Shown here piece after piece: positions 15,391-24,439 of a stretch of DNA of 49,896 nucleotides. The DNA comes from an uncultured Bradyrhizobium sp. Its GTDB lineage: Bacteria; Pseudomonadota; Alphaproteobacteria; Rhizobiales; Xanthobacteraceae. The stretch spans positions 1 to 49,896 of the forward strand of contig NZ_CAKZHY010000081.1 in the NCBI RefSeq assembly GCF_936928535.1. The letters run 5' to 3'. Under the pieces are notes generated by a model, which did no database searches, was not told where the DNA came from, and worked only from the letters and a program-made list of their open reading frames with translations. Every line of letters begins with the position of its first letter. Position 1 is the first letter of the stretch. A program made the position numbers and the translations under genes.

Positions 15391-16185
15391 ATGAAGAAAG
15401 AAAGCCGCGGCATCCAGTCGATCGAGGTCGGCGGAGAATTGCTCCGCGCGCTCGCGAGGTGCGGCGAGCCGATGATGCTGCGCGATCTCGCGCGCGAAGC
15501 CGGCATGACGCCGGCCAAGGCGCATCCTTATCTTGCCAGCTTCTCCCGCATCGGCCTGATCGAGCAGGACGAGACCACCGGCCGCTATGAAATCGGCGCA
15601 CTGGCGCTCGAGCTCGGCTTGATCAGCCTGCGCCGTCTCTCCGGCGTTCGCATCGCGCAGCCGAAGATCGCTGCGCTCGCAAGCCAGATCGGGCACGCCG
15701 TCTCGCTCGCCGTGTGGGGCACGCATGGCCCGACCGTGGTGCAGTTGGAAGAGCCCGGCCTTCCCGTGCACATCGTGATGCGCGCCGGCTCGGTGATGGC
15801 GCTGTTGGAAACCGCGACGGGACGCGCCTTTGCGGCGTTCCTGCCGGAGAAGACCATCAATGCCGCGCTCGAAAGCGGTCTCGATCGCCAGGGCGTCGGT
15901 TACAACCCGAAACGCCCGGTGAAAGGCGCCAAGGTCGCCGAGATGCTCACCGAGGTCCGCAAGCACGGCCTCGCCCGCGCGCTCGGCGATCCCCTGCCCG
16001 GCGTCAACGCGTTCTCGGCGCCGGTGTTCGACCATGCCGGCCATGTCGCGCTGGTCATCACCGCGATGGGGCCGGAAGGCACGTTCGATGCCCGCTGGGA
16101 CAGCCCGATCGCGCACGCGCTGCGGGATTGCGCCGGCGGCATCTCGAAGCGGCTCGGTTATGGGATGACGAACGCGGCGGAGTGA
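15391..16185 (+). CDS. IclR-family transcriptional regulator
   Basis: The 264-aa protein has an N-terminal winged helix (residues about 8-70, including MMLRDLAREAGMTPAKAHPY) and a C-terminal IclR effector domain. AGGAGG precedes the ATG. It follows the flavoprotein by 17 bases and probably regulates the preceding two genes in response to the imported substrate. IclR proteins are often autoregulated, but I see no clear operator. Confidence 0.93.
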   Translation: MKKESRGIQSIEVGGELLRALARCGEPMMLRDLAREAGMTPAKAHPYLASFSRIGLIEQDETTGRYEIGALALELGLISLRRLSGVRIAQPKIAALASQIGHAVSLAVWGTHGPTVVQLEEPGLPVHIVMRAGSVMALLETATGRAFAAFLPEKTINAALESGLDRQGVGYNPKRPVKGAKVAEMLTEVRKHGLARALGDPLPGVNAFSAPVFDHAGHVALVITAMGPEGTFDARWDSPIAHALRDCAGGISKRLGYGMTNAAE

Positions 16186-16196
16186 GTGGCGTGCCC

Positions 16197-16976
16197 CTAC
16201 TTGTCCTTCACCGGCACCGTGTAGTTCAGGATCAACCGGCCGCCATCCGGATAGATGGTCTGCCCCGTGATGTAGGACGCATCGTCGCTCGCGAGGAACG
16301 CCACGACGGACGCCACCTCGCTCGGCTCGCCGCCGCGCCCCGCGGGCGTGCGCGACATCACGGTCTTGCGGGCATCCTCGGAGGTATAGATTGACGAGGC
16401 CACCATGTCGGTCAGGATCGTGCCCGGCCCGACCGCGACGACGCGGATGTTGTGCGGGGCGAGCGCGACGGCGGCAACCGACGTCAGCTGCTTCATGCCG
16501 CCCTTGGACATCGCATAGGTTGCGAGCGCCGGGATCGCCAGCAGCGCATTCACCGAGGACATGTTGATGATGACCCCGCCGCCGCCTTGCGCGATCATCT
16601 GCCTGGCCGCGGCCTGCACGCCGAAGAACGCGCCCTTCAGGTTGATGCCGATGATTTCGTCGAACTCCGCTTCGGTGATCTCCAGGATGTCGCGATTACG
16701 CGCGACGCCGGCATTGTTGACCATGATGTCGAGCCGGCCGAATTCCTTCACGGCGATTGCGACCAGCTGATCCACGTCAGAACGCTTGGCGACATTGCCG
16801 ACGATTGTGCGCAAGGCATCCGGGCGCGCTAACTCGGCAGCCGTTGCAGCAAGGCCCTCGGCATCGACATCCGAGATCACGACCTTGACGCCGTCATCGA
16901 GGAATCGCTTTGCGCAGGCCTTGCCGATGCCGCGTGCCGCGCCGGTGATGGCGGCGACCTTGCCGGATAGTTTCAT
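16197..16976 (-). CDS. short-chain dehydrogenase/reductase
   Basis: The 259-aa SDR has GAARGIG (12-18) for NAD(P) binding, NNAGVA (87-92), and a Ser-Tyr-Lys triad (S141, Y154 and K158 in YAMSK). The ATG at 16976 is preferred to an in-frame GTG three codons upstream because GGAG lies eight bases before it. It ends the minus-strand cluster from 24334 and could reduce or oxidise the aldehyde produced by the upstream TPP enzymes. It is convergent with the IclR gene, 11 bases apart. Confidence 0.93.
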   Translation of the reverse strand: MKLSGKVAAITGAARGIGKACAKRFLDDGVKVVISDVDAEGLAATAAELARPDALRTIVGNVAKRSDVDQLVAIAVKEFGRLDIMVNNAGVARNRDILEITEAEFDEIIGINLKGAFFGVQAAARQMIAQGGGGVIINMSSVNALLAIPALATYAMSKGGMKQLTSVAAVALAPHNIRVVAVGPGTILTDMVASSIYTSEDARKTVMSRTPAGRGGEPSEVASVVAFLASDDASYITGQTIYPDGGRLILNYTVPVKDK

Positions 16977-17033
16977 GGGTCTCACTCCAGAATAGCTGCT
17001 TGCGGCAGGCCTACTCCGAATGAGGACCAGGCG

Positions 17034-17636
17034 CTAGGCCGCCGCAAAGCCGAGATGAGCACGGAACCGGTTCTTGATAAAGACGGCATCGCGCGAGGGC
17101 AGCGAGCGCGGCGGGTTCTCCGCCCTCACCTTGATGACAAAAAGCCGTGGGCCATGAGGAGGCTCGGCGATGTCAGCCGCGAGGCGCTGAACCTCCTCGA
17201 GTGTCCGCACCGTCGCGGTCGCGGCAAAGCGGCAGGCCGCAGCGATCGCCGTGAGATCGACGCCACGGCCGGTGTGGCTCGCCTGCATGCCGGTCTCGCC
17301 AAAGTGCTGGTTGTCGATCACGACGATGTCGAGGTTGCACGGGCGCGCGACGCCGATGGTGGCGATGCCGCCGAGGCCCATCAACTGCTCGCCGTCGCCG
17401 GTGAGAGCAAGGACGCGCTTGGAAGGCTGCGCCTGGGCAAGGCCAAGGCCGATCAGCGCGGCGCCGCCCATCGCGCCCCAGAGATAGAAATTGTCGTCGC
17501 GGTCGCCGGTCGCATGCAGATCATAGGTGGGAGAACCGAGGCCGGAGACGACCAGCGTATCTGCGCGGTTCTTCAAAAGGGCGGCAACGGCCGCACGACG
17601 ATCGAGCTGGGAGGGGTTGGACATCGACATCACCAT
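17034..17636 (-). CDS. TPP-binding decarboxylase, beta subunit (sulfopyruvate/phosphonopyruvate-type)
   Basis: The 200-aa protein is the C-terminal, TPP-pyrophosphate-binding half of a split decarboxylase. The metal-binding LTGDGEQLMG to DIVVIDN spans about residues 78-105, and NQHFGETGMQ follows. Its ATG overlaps the stop of the alpha-type gene by seven bases, so the two are translationally coupled. Two-subunit proteins of this form include sulfopyruvate decarboxylase and phosphonopyruvate decarboxylase. The exact substrate is not decided by sequence. Confidence 0.88.
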   Translation of the reverse strand: MVMSMSNPSQLDRRAAVAALLKNRADTLVVSGLGSPTYDLHATGDRDDNFYLWGAMGGAALIGLGLAQAQPSKRVLALTGDGEQLMGLGGIATIGVARPCNLDIVVIDNQHFGETGMQASHTGRGVDLTAIAAACRFAATATVRTLEEVQRLAADIAEPPHGPRLFVIKVRAENPPRSLPSRDAVFIKNRFRAHLGFAAA

Positions 17637-18160
17637 TTCTTCTTGCCGATCAGGCGCTGCCCGATCAGGACCGCGATCTGCTGGTCGGAGTCATAGGCGA
17701 GCGCGGCTGCGGCTTCGACGGTCTCGATCAGATCCTCCGCCGTCTCAGCCCGCATCACCTTCACCCCGATCGCCTCCAGCGAAGGCTGCGTCGCCCGGCT
17801 CATCGGCACCTGCCAGGGATTGAACTCGGCCCATTCGCCGCGCATCGTCACCAGCATCAGCAGCGGGAAGCGGCCGATCACCGACAGCGACAGCATGTTG
17901 ATGCAATTGCCGACCCCGCTCGACTGCATCAGCAGCACGCTGCGCTGGCCGCCGAGCCAGCCGCCCGCGGCGATGGCGATGCCCTCCTCCTCGGTCGTCA
18001 GCACATTGGTGATGACGTCCTTGTCGGCCGAGAACATGCGGATCAGCTGACTGTGGCCGGCGTCCGGCACGTAGGACATCTGCCTGACGTCGGCGGCTTT
18101 CAGGACGCGATAGAGCTCGGATGGCCAGTCGATTTCAGGATTGGGCGTGGGGCTATGCAC
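17630..18160 (-). CDS. TPP-binding decarboxylase, alpha subunit (sulfopyruvate/phosphonopyruvate-type)
   Basis: The 176-aa protein is the N-terminal, pyrimidine-binding half of the split enzyme. YVPDAGHSQLIRM (30-42) precedes TTEEEGIAIAAGGWLGG (55-71), whose Glu activates TPP. GVGNCINMLSL follows. Together with the gene at 17034-17636 it makes one active decarboxylase. The likely product is an aldehyde that the SDR at 16197 could process. It is followed upstream by a repeat-bearing intergenic region. Confidence 0.88.
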   Translation of the reverse strand: MHSPTPNPEIDWPSELYRVLKAADVRQMSYVPDAGHSQLIRMFSADKDVITNVLTTEEEGIAIAAGGWLGGQRSVLLMQSSGVGNCINMLSLSVIGRFPLLMLVTMRGEWAEFNPWQVPMSRATQPSLEAIGVKVMRAETAEDLIETVEAAAALAYDSDQQIAVLIGQRLIGKKKW

Positions 18161-18275
18161 CAGAGGTCTCCGCGGATGTCTAACGGCACGCTAGCGATGT
18201 CTGCGCGCGAAGGCGCTGACCGTCTGGCACGATCAGATATTGAAGGATTGTATAGCTGGGGTGCGCATGACTGCG

Positions 18276-18443
18276 CTCTCTCCCTTGTGGGAGAGGGCAT
18301 CGCCGCTGGATGACGCGGACTCGCTTGGGTGAGGGGTATGTCTCCCGCACTCAGGCCCATCCGTACGCGCCGAGAGATACCCCTCATCCGGCGCTTCGCG
18401 CCACCTTCTCCCACAAGGGGAGAAGGGAAGAGGCATCGCCGCT
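18276..18443. repeat. compound intergenic palindromic repeat
   Basis: The element contains CTCTCCC-TTGT-GGGAGAG (18278-18295), a 15-bp near-perfect inverted pair (18330-18344 and 18372-18386, one mismatch) and a CTTCTCCC stem (18405-18425). GGCATCGCCGCT occurs near both ends (18296-18307 and 18432-18443). It lies between the TPP alpha gene and the GntR gene, which are both on the minus strand. It looks like a mobile or dispersed intergenic element, not a coding region. Confidence 0.8.
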
Positions 18444-18452
18444 CGCGGAACC

Positions 18453-19169
18453 TCAATTATTCGCCCCAGCTCTCGCCGCCGGCATATAGATCTGCGCGTA
18501 ACCTTCCTTGATCGCGGAGGTAATGCGATCGAGGCGACGGTCGATGTGCTTCTCCAGCACCGAGACGCAGACCTCTTCGTTGCGCGCCTTCAGGCCCTCG
18601 ATCACCACGCGGTGCTCGGCCTGGGTGTTGGAGCGGTTGATGCTGTCCATGTCGATCCATCGCACGAAGCGGATGCGGGCGTTGACGTTGCGCAGGACGC
18701 GCAGCATCTCGGCATTATCAGACATCGCCATCAGCCGCTCGTGGAAGGTCTCATCCAGTTCGACCAGCTCGACCGAGGTGCGCTCGCCCGGATCGGGGCC
18801 GGTGGCTTCGAGGAATTTCAGCAGCGCATCGATGTCCTCGTCCCTGGCGCGCTTGATGGCGAGGCGGACCGCGGCGACCTCGATCGACTTGCGCAGCTCG
18901 TAGAGATCGAAGATCTCGTGCGCGTCGAGCTCGCGGCAGAAGAAGCCCTTGCCCGGGGTGAAGCGCAGGAAACCCTCGGTGTTGAGACGATTGAGCGCCT
19001 CACGCAGCGGCGTGCGGCTGACGCCGAGACGTTTCGCCAGCTCGCCCTCGTTGAGCCGTTCGCCCGGCTTGAACTCGTAGCTCACGGCCATGGCCTTGAG
19101 CTGTTCATAGACGCGATCGACGATGCTATCGGAAGCCAGTTCTACGTTGCTCATATCAGCTGCATTCAT
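18453..19169 (-). CDS. GntR-family (FCD domain) transcriptional regulator
   Basis: The regulator has an N-terminal winged helix (LAKRLGVSRTPLREALNRL) and a C-terminal FCD effector domain with the metal-binding Asp/His pattern (ELDETFHERLMAMSDN, and later AEHRVVIEGL and EKHIDRR). The ATG at 19169 (MNAADMSN) is a guess, because no good ribosome binding site marks it. It sits inside the TPP/racemase cluster and is the best candidate for its regulator. FCD regulators sense small carboxylic acids. Confidence 0.9.
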   Translation of the reverse strand: MNAADMSNVELASDSIVDRVYEQLKAMAVSYEFKPGERLNEGELAKRLGVSRTPLREALNRLNTEGFLRFTPGKGFFCRELDAHEIFDLYELRKSIEVAAVRLAIKRARDEDIDALLKFLEATGPDPGERTSVELVELDETFHERLMAMSDNAEMLRVLRNVNARIRFVRWIDMDSINRSNTQAEHRVVIEGLKARNEEVCVSVLEKHIDRRLDRITSAIKEGYAQIYMPAARAGANN

Positions 19170-19247
19170 ACCCGCACACAGACCAATATATCGGCGCTGC
19201 AGGAGCGATTGCAATGCAGACAATAGTGCAGGTTGTGACGCCAAGAC

Positions 19248-19991
19248 TCAGCCGAACGCGCGCGGGCGCAGTCCGGCATGAAACCAGGTGATCATGGAAT
19301 AGATGTCGTAGACCGGCAACCCGACTTCGGCCTGCAACGCCGCCGCATAAGGTGGCATATTGGTGCATTCGAGCACGATGGCGCCGACGTCAGGATTTTT
19401 GGCGACAAGCTCCTTGCCGGCCTCGACCACGTCGCGCTCGGCCTGCGCGACGTCCATATCGTCCTTCTCGGCCTTGATCAGGACGCGGAAAAATTCCTTG
19501 CCGTGCTCGGTGCCGACCAGCGGCGTATCGAGCGGCACGCCGGCGCCTTCGAGATGGGCCGGCGTCAGCGTCGAGCCCGACACCGTGACGAGGCCGACGC
19601 GCTTGCCCGGCGGCAAGGTCGCCTGCACCCACGGCACCTGCATCAGCGACGAGGTCGCAACGGGCACTCCGACAGCCGCGGCGATCTCCTTCTGAAACAG
19701 CGAGAGGAAGCCGCAATTGGTGGTGATGGCCTCGGCCCCGAGCCGCACCAGGTCCTTGGCCGCATCGATGAAGTCAGGCAGCAGGCCCGCCGCGCCCTTC
19801 AGCACCACTTTCTCGGGCGATGCACCGCTCACCACGCGATAGAGCACCGGAAATGGCCAGGTCGTGCCGTTGCCCATGTCGCCGGCGATCCGCGGAAAGC
19901 GCGCTTCCAGCATCAGGATGCCGAGCGGCGCGCCATAGATGGCCTTGCCGCCGCGGGCGATGCGGGAGGGTGAGTTGCTGGGATAAGTCAT
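19248..19991 (-). CDS. Asp/Glu/hydantoin-type racemase family protein
   Basis: The 247-aa protein has the two cysteines that act as acid and base in cofactor-independent racemases: C93 in TTNCGFLSLF and C209 in LECTNMPPYA. GAPLGILMLEARFPRIAGD opens the N-terminal lobe. The family includes amino-acid and hydantoin racemases and maleate isomerase. Its start lies nine bases after the stop of the D-amino-acid dehydrogenase gene, so it is likely co-transcribed. It probably interconverts the enantiomers that the dehydrogenase uses. Confidence 0.88.
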   Translation of the reverse strand: MTYPSNSPSRIARGGKAIYGAPLGILMLEARFPRIAGDMGNGTTWPFPVLYRVVSGASPEKVVLKGAAGLLPDFIDAAKDLVRLGAEAITTNCGFLSLFQKEIAAAVGVPVATSSLMQVPWVQATLPPGKRVGLVTVSGSTLTPAHLEGAGVPLDTPLVGTEHGKEFFRVLIKAEKDDMDVAQAERDVVEAGKELVAKNPDVGAIVLECTNMPPYAAALQAEVGLPVYDIYSMITWFHAGLRPRAFG

Positions 19992-20000
19992 GGCGCGATC

Positions 20001-21266
20001 TCAGAGGAAGCGATTGGGCGAAAACGGCGCGAGTGGAATTTCGGGCTGCTTGCCGCTCAAGAGCTGGGCGACAAGACGGCCGGTGCGAGCCGAGCCGACC
20101 AGGCCGACATGACCATGGCCGAAGGCGTAGACGATGTCGCGCGAAGCGCGCGCATAGCCGATGCAGGGAATGCCGTCGGGCATGCTCGGGCGATGACCGA
20201 ACCACATCTTGATGCGGGAGGCCGGAATGTCCTTCGGTAGCTTGGGGAACATGCTGAGAAGGTGGTTACGCAGGATCTCGGCGCGTTTCCAGTTCGGCGC
20301 GGCCTCGAGGCCGGCGATCTCGACCGTGCCGGCGGCGCGCAGGCCCTTGTTGGTCCAGTTCACCACCATCTTCGCGTCGGATGCCATCATCGAGCTCCGC
20401 GGGCCGGTTTCCGGGTTCTCGATCATGACGTGATAGCCGCGCTCGGTTTCGAGCGGCAAGGGATCGCCGACGGATGCGGTGAGCTTCTTTGAATGCGCGC
20501 CGGCCGCGACCACCGCGGCATCGCAAGGAATTTCACCTGTCTCGGTGAGGACGGCGACAAGCTTGTTGCCGCTGAGCTTGAGCCCGGTCGCCTTGGCATG
20601 GACCAGCTTCGCGCCCCTCGCCAGCGCGTGCTGGGCAAGCGCGGCGACATAGGCGCCGGGATCGCGGCAACGGCCGGCCTCTTCCACCACCACACCAAAG
20701 GTGTAGCGCGGATGCAGATCCGGCTCGCGCTGACGCATCTCGTCGGCGCTCAGCTCCATCCACGCGACGCCGACCTTCTTGCGCAGGCGCCAGCCGAGAT
20801 CGTTGTCGAAATTGCCGCGCGAGGGGAAGATGTGCATCACGCCGTTGCGCTCGATCAGCTCGGAGACACCAGCTTCTTCGGCCAGCTTCCGGTGCAAGAG
20901 CGGCGCGTCTTTCAGGAGATCGCGCAGCGCAAAGGCCGTCTGCTCGACCCGCCCCGCGGTCCAGCCCGACAGCAGATATTTGATCAGCCAGGGCAACGCC
21001 TTCCCCAAATAAGACCATCGGATCGCCAGCGGGCCGAGCGGATCCATCAGATAGCCCGGCACCTTCTTCCAGGTGCCAGGCTCGGCCGGCGGAATCACCG
21101 AATGCGAGGAGAGCCAGCCGGCATTGCCATAGCTCGCCGCCTGTTCGCCACCGGGCTCGCCCGCATCGATCAGCGTGACGCGATGGCCCTCGCGCAGCGC
21201 CTCGATGGCGCTGATCACGCCGACCGCGCCGGCTCCGATGATGGCGACGTGGCGAGCCTCTGCCAT
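20001..21266 (-). CDS. D-amino-acid dehydrogenase-like FAD protein (DadA type)
   Basis: The 421-aa flavoprotein has VAIIGAGAVGVISAIEAL (7-24) for FAD binding, ASYGNAGWLSSHSVIPP (44-60) and a long C-terminal substrate domain ending RTGRLVAQLLSGK. It oxidises D-amino acids to imino acids and is normally membrane-associated, passing electrons to quinone. Its ATG lies four bases after the stop of the TPP gene. RidA, racemase and this enzyme in one operon give a coherent amino-acid-to-2-oxo-acid route. Confidence 0.92.
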   Translation of the reverse strand: MAEARHVAIIGAGAVGVISAIEALREGHRVTLIDAGEPGGEQAASYGNAGWLSSHSVIPPAEPGTWKKVPGYLMDPLGPLAIRWSYLGKALPWLIKYLLSGWTAGRVEQTAFALRDLLKDAPLLHRKLAEEAGVSELIERNGVMHIFPSRGNFDNDLGWRLRKKVGVAWMELSADEMRQREPDLHPRYTFGVVVEEAGRCRDPGAYVAALAQHALARGAKLVHAKATGLKLSGNKLVAVLTETGEIPCDAAVVAAGAHSKKLTASVGDPLPLETERGYHVMIENPETGPRSSMMASDAKMVVNWTNKGLRAAGTVEIAGLEAAPNWKRAEILRNHLLSMFPKLPKDIPASRIKMWFGHRPSMPDGIPCIGYARASRDIVYAFGHGHVGLVGSARTGRLVAQLLSGKQPEIPLAPFSPNRFL

Positions 21267-21270
21267 CGCT

Positions 21271-22932
21271 TTACGCCTTCACCGCCGGCACAAAATCCTT
21301 GCCGACCGAGATCGCGCGGGGATCGATGATGCAATGGAGGATCGACGGCTTGCCGGAGGCGAGCGCGCGTTCGAACGCCGGTGCGAATTCCTCGGTGCGC
21401 TCGACGCGCTCGCCATGGCCGCCGAACGCTTTTGCGTACATCGCAAAGTCAGGATTCTTGAGCTGGGTGCCGACCACGCGGCCGGGATAGTCGCGCTCCT
21501 GGTGCATACGGATGGTGCCGTATTGCGCGTTGTCGACGACGATCACGACCAGTGGCGCATCATACTGCACGGCGGTCGCGAATTCCTGGCCGTTCATCAG
21601 GAAGCAGCCGTCGCCGGCGAAGGCGACGACTACACGGTCAGGAAATTGCCGCTTGGCCAGCACGCCCGCCGGCACGCCATAGCCCATCGAGCCCGAGGTC
21701 GGCGCAAGCTGCGAGGCGAAGCTGTGGAAGCGGTGATGCCGATGGATCCAGCCGGCATAATTGCCGGCGCCGTTGCAGACGATCGCGTCCTTCGGCAGGC
21801 GATCGCGCAGCCAGGTCATGACCTGGCCGTACTGGAACGTGCCCGGCAGCTCCCGCGCCTTGCCGGTCCAGGCGAGATAGTCCGCATGCGCCTTGGCGGC
21901 CTCGCCCTTCCAGGCGACCGCGCCTGAAGGCTTCAGCGTCTCGACGGCGGCGGCGAACGCCGCAGGCGTTGCCTGGATCGCAAGCTCCGGCTGATAGATG
22001 CGGCCGAGCTCCTCGGAGCCCGGGTGCACGTGGATCAGCTTCTGCTTCGGCGAGGGAATGTCGAGCAGCGTGTAGGACGAGGATGGCATCTCCGACATGC
22101 GGCCGCCGATCAGGAGAATGACATCGGCGTTGTCGATGCGCGCCTTCAGACCCGGGCTCGGCCCGATGCCGAGATCGCCGGCATAGTGCGAATGATCGGC
22201 GTCGATCAGCGAGGCACGACGGAACGAGGTTGCGACCGGCAGATCGAACCGCTCGGCAAAGCGCGCGATGCTCTTGGTGGCCTCGTCAGTCCAGCGCGAG
22301 CCGCCGAGGATGACCAGCGGCGCCTTGGCGCTCGCGAGCATCGAACTGACGCGCTCGATGTCCGCAGGCGACGGCCAGCTCACCGCCGGCTCGATGCGCA
22401 TCGCATCGGCAACGGCCGCAGTCTCGGTCAGCATGTTCTCCGGCAGCGCGATCACGACGGGACCGGGGCGACCCTGCATGGCGACGCGGAAGGCGCGCGC
22501 GACCAGCTCCGGAATGCGGTCGGGACGATCGATCTCGACGGCCCATTTCGCCATGGAGCCGAACACCGCCTTGTAGTCGAGCTCCTGGAACGCCTCGCGC
22601 TCGCGCATGCCGGTGTCGACCTGGCCGACGAACAGGATCATCGGCGTCGAATCCTGCATCGCGATGTGAACGCCGTGGCTGGCATTGGTGGCGCCGGGGC
22701 CGCGGGTGACGAAACAGACGCCCGGCCGCCCGGTCAGCTTGCCATACGCCTCCGCCATCATCGCCGCGCCGCCTTCGGCGCGGCAGATCACGACGTCGAT
22801 CGGGCTGTCATGCAGCGCATCGAGTGCCGCCAGGTAGCTCTCCCCCGGCACGCAGGTGACGCGCTCGACGCCTTGCGCGACCAGCTGGTCGATCAGGATC
22901 TGGCCCCCGGTGCGGGTGTTTCTGATGGTCAT
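21271..22932 (-). CDS. acetolactate-synthase-like TPP enzyme
   Basis: The 553-aa enzyme has all three domains: a pyrimidine-binding N-terminus with the activating Glu (E53 in RAEGGAAMMAEAYGKLTG), a central domain (IVILGGSRW-type, here APLVILGGSRW), and a C-terminal pyrophosphate domain with FAGDGCFLMNG and DNAQYGTIRMHQ. GGGAG lies five to six bases before the ATG at 22932. Unlike classical acetolactate synthase there is no regulatory subunit, and the neighbours are catabolic, so it may be a decarboxylase or carboligase of the cluster. The exact reaction is unknown. Confidence 0.9.
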   Translation of the reverse strand: MTIRNTRTGGQILIDQLVAQGVERVTCVPGESYLAALDALHDSPIDVVICRAEGGAAMMAEAYGKLTGRPGVCFVTRGPGATNASHGVHIAMQDSTPMILFVGQVDTGMREREAFQELDYKAVFGSMAKWAVEIDRPDRIPELVARAFRVAMQGRPGPVVIALPENMLTETAAVADAMRIEPAVSWPSPADIERVSSMLASAKAPLVILGGSRWTDEATKSIARFAERFDLPVATSFRRASLIDADHSHYAGDLGIGPSPGLKARIDNADVILLIGGRMSEMPSSSYTLLDIPSPKQKLIHVHPGSEELGRIYQPELAIQATPAAFAAAVETLKPSGAVAWKGEAAKAHADYLAWTGKARELPGTFQYGQVMTWLRDRLPKDAIVCNGAGNYAGWIHRHHRFHSFASQLAPTSGSMGYGVPAGVLAKRQFPDRVVVAFAGDGCFLMNGQEFATAVQYDAPLVVIVVDNAQYGTIRMHQERDYPGRVVGTQLKNPDFAMYAKAFGGHGERVERTEEFAPAFERALASGKPSILHCIIDPRAISVGKDFVPAVKA

Positions 22933-23045
22933 GACAGCTCCCTGCAGGCTTTGGCGAATGTGTTTTTTGTTCCGCCGTGGCCTAGGACAGGCGGACATGA
23001 GGTGCAAGGCCGATGCGGGCAGTGCAGAGGGCACCGCCGCGCATG

Positions 23046-23399
23046 TCAGCGTCGCGCGGCGATGGCGATCACCTCGATCCGAAAGCCGGGATCGGCGAGC
23101 TCGACCTTGCCGCAGGCGCGGCACGGCGTGTCGCCTGATACGACCCAGGCGTCGTAGACCGCATTCATCGCATCGAAATCGTCCATGGTTTTCAGCCAGA
23201 CCTGCACGCTGAGCAGGCGCGACTTGTCGGTGCCGGCGCGCGCCAGCATGTCGTCGACCTTGGCCAAGGCCTCTTTGGTCTGCTGGGTGATGTCGGCGGA
23301 CTTGGTGTCCGCCACTTGTCCGGCGAGGAAAACGAGATCGCCGAACACGGAGGCACGGCTGCGGCGCGCGTTCTGGTCGATCCGGGTGATGTCAGACAT
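23046..23399 (-). CDS. RidA-family enamine/imine deaminase
   Basis: This 117-aa RidA (YjgF/YER057c) family protein hydrolyses reactive enamines and imines released by amino-acid oxidases or PLP enzymes. FGDLVFLAGQVAD (19-31), LLSVQVWLKTMDDF (61-74) and the catalytic Arg in PCRACGKVEL (91-100) are present. It is encoded next to an ALS-like enzyme and downstream of a hydroxyacid dehydrogenase, and would act on the imine product of the D-amino-acid dehydrogenase at 20001-21266. Confidence 0.93.
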   Translation of the reverse strand: MSDITRIDQNARRSRASVFGDLVFLAGQVADTKSADITQQTKEALAKVDDMLARAGTDKSRLLSVQVWLKTMDDFDAMNAVYDAWVVSGDTPCRACGKVELADPGFRIEVIAIAARR

Positions 23400-23416
23400 G
23401 GGATGTCCTTCTTGCT

Positions 23417-24334
23417 TTACTTGCCGGTTGCGATGATGCGGCGGCAGTGATCGAGGGCCGCGCCGATGAGGTTGTCGCTCGCCTCGGGCGTGCGAAACGC
23501 CGAATGCGCCGATAGCGTCACGTTCGGCAGCTTTGTCAGCGGATGTCCTGCCGGCAGCGGCTCGACGGTGAAGACGTCGAGGCCCGCATGGGCGATGTGG
23601 CCCGAGCGCAGCGCCTCCAGCATCGCGTCTTCGTCAACGATCGCGCCGCGCGCGGTGTTGATCAAAATGCTGCCCTTGCGCATCTGCGCGATGCGCTCGC
23701 GCGACAGGAATCCCTTGGTCTCGTCATTGAGCAGGAGATGCAGCGAGACGACGTGGCTCTCGGCCAGCAGCTTCTCCAGCGAGACGAATTCGACGCCCGG
23801 ATGCGTCTTCGGCGTCCTGTTCCAGGCGATCACCTTCATGCCGCAGCCTGCCGCCATCCGTGCGGCTTCCGCGGCGATGCCGCCGAAGCCGATCAGGCCG
23901 AGCGTCTTGCCGGTGAGCTGCACGGCATCTCGCCGCAGCCAGTTGCCTTCGCGCATGCCGCGGTCCATCTCGCCAAAGCTTTTGGCCGACGCCCACATCA
24001 GCGCGATCGCGCATTCGGCCACGGCCGTATCACCATAGCCCTTGATGGTGTGGACGGCGATGCCGCGCTCAGCGAGCTCCTCCGGATTCATGTAGCTGCG
24101 CGCACCGGTGCCGAGGAAAACGACATGCTTCAGCCCGGCGCATTTCGCGGCAATCGCCGATGGCACGGCCGTGTGATCGACGATCATGATCTCGGCGTCC
24201 CCGAGCAGACCGGGCAGATCGTCAGGCTTGATGGAGGGATTGCGGTTGATGTCGACCGGCAGATGATCGGTGCGCAGCAGCTTTTCAGCGACCGCGGCAA
24301 GGGTGTCGTTGGCGTCGACGAAGAGAGCGCGCAC
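23417..24334 (-). CDS. D-isomer-specific 2-hydroxyacid dehydrogenase
   Basis: The 305-aa NAD(P) enzyme has GLIGFGGIAAEAARMA for cofactor binding, INTARGAIVDE with the catalytic Arg, VEPLPAGHPL with the Glu, and the catalytic His in LSAHSAF. The start is GTG at 24334. It is the first gene of the minus-strand cluster and would interconvert a 2-oxo acid and a D-2-hydroxy acid. A palindrome at 24361-24371 lies just upstream and may be its operator. Confidence 0.93.
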   Translation of the reverse strand: MRALFVDANDTLAAVAEKLLRTDHLPVDINRNPSIKPDDLPGLLGDAEIMIVDHTAVPSAIAAKCAGLKHVVFLGTGARSYMNPEELAERGIAVHTIKGYGDTAVAECAIALMWASAKSFGEMDRGMREGNWLRRDAVQLTGKTLGLIGFGGIAAEAARMAAGCGMKVIAWNRTPKTHPGVEFVSLEKLLAESHVVSLHLLLNDETKGFLSRERIAQMRKGSILINTARGAIVDEDAMLEALRSGHIAHAGLDVFTVEPLPAGHPLTKLPNVTLSAHSAFRTPEASDNLIGAALDHCRRIIATGK

Positions 24335-24360
24335 TATCTGTGTGTCCCGGCCAATAATGA

Positions 24361-24371
24361 AATACCGTATT
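24361..24371. promoter_or_regulatory. candidate operator of the D-amino-acid cluster
   Basis: AATACCGTATT is a perfect inverted repeat (arms AATAC and GTATT around one C). It lies 27 bases before the GTG at 24334 and about 70 bases before the ATG at 24440, between divergent genes. GAATACA further downstream (24384-24390) repeats one arm. The FCD regulator at 18453 is the best candidate ligand. Confidence 0.4.
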
Positions 24372-24439
24372 GCATTTTAATCTGAATACAGGAATAGTCC
24401 ACCGCCGGGTTGAATGTCCAGAAGCGCAGGAGAACTGCC

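Noticed and set aside
18276..18443. CRISPR-like or RNA gene
   Set aside because: The repeats are inverted pairs of differing length, not regularly spaced direct repeats, and no cas gene is near.
22024..23157. Long plus-strand frame opposite the ALS-like gene
   Set aside because: It is a shadow of the TPP gene with no recognisable motif.
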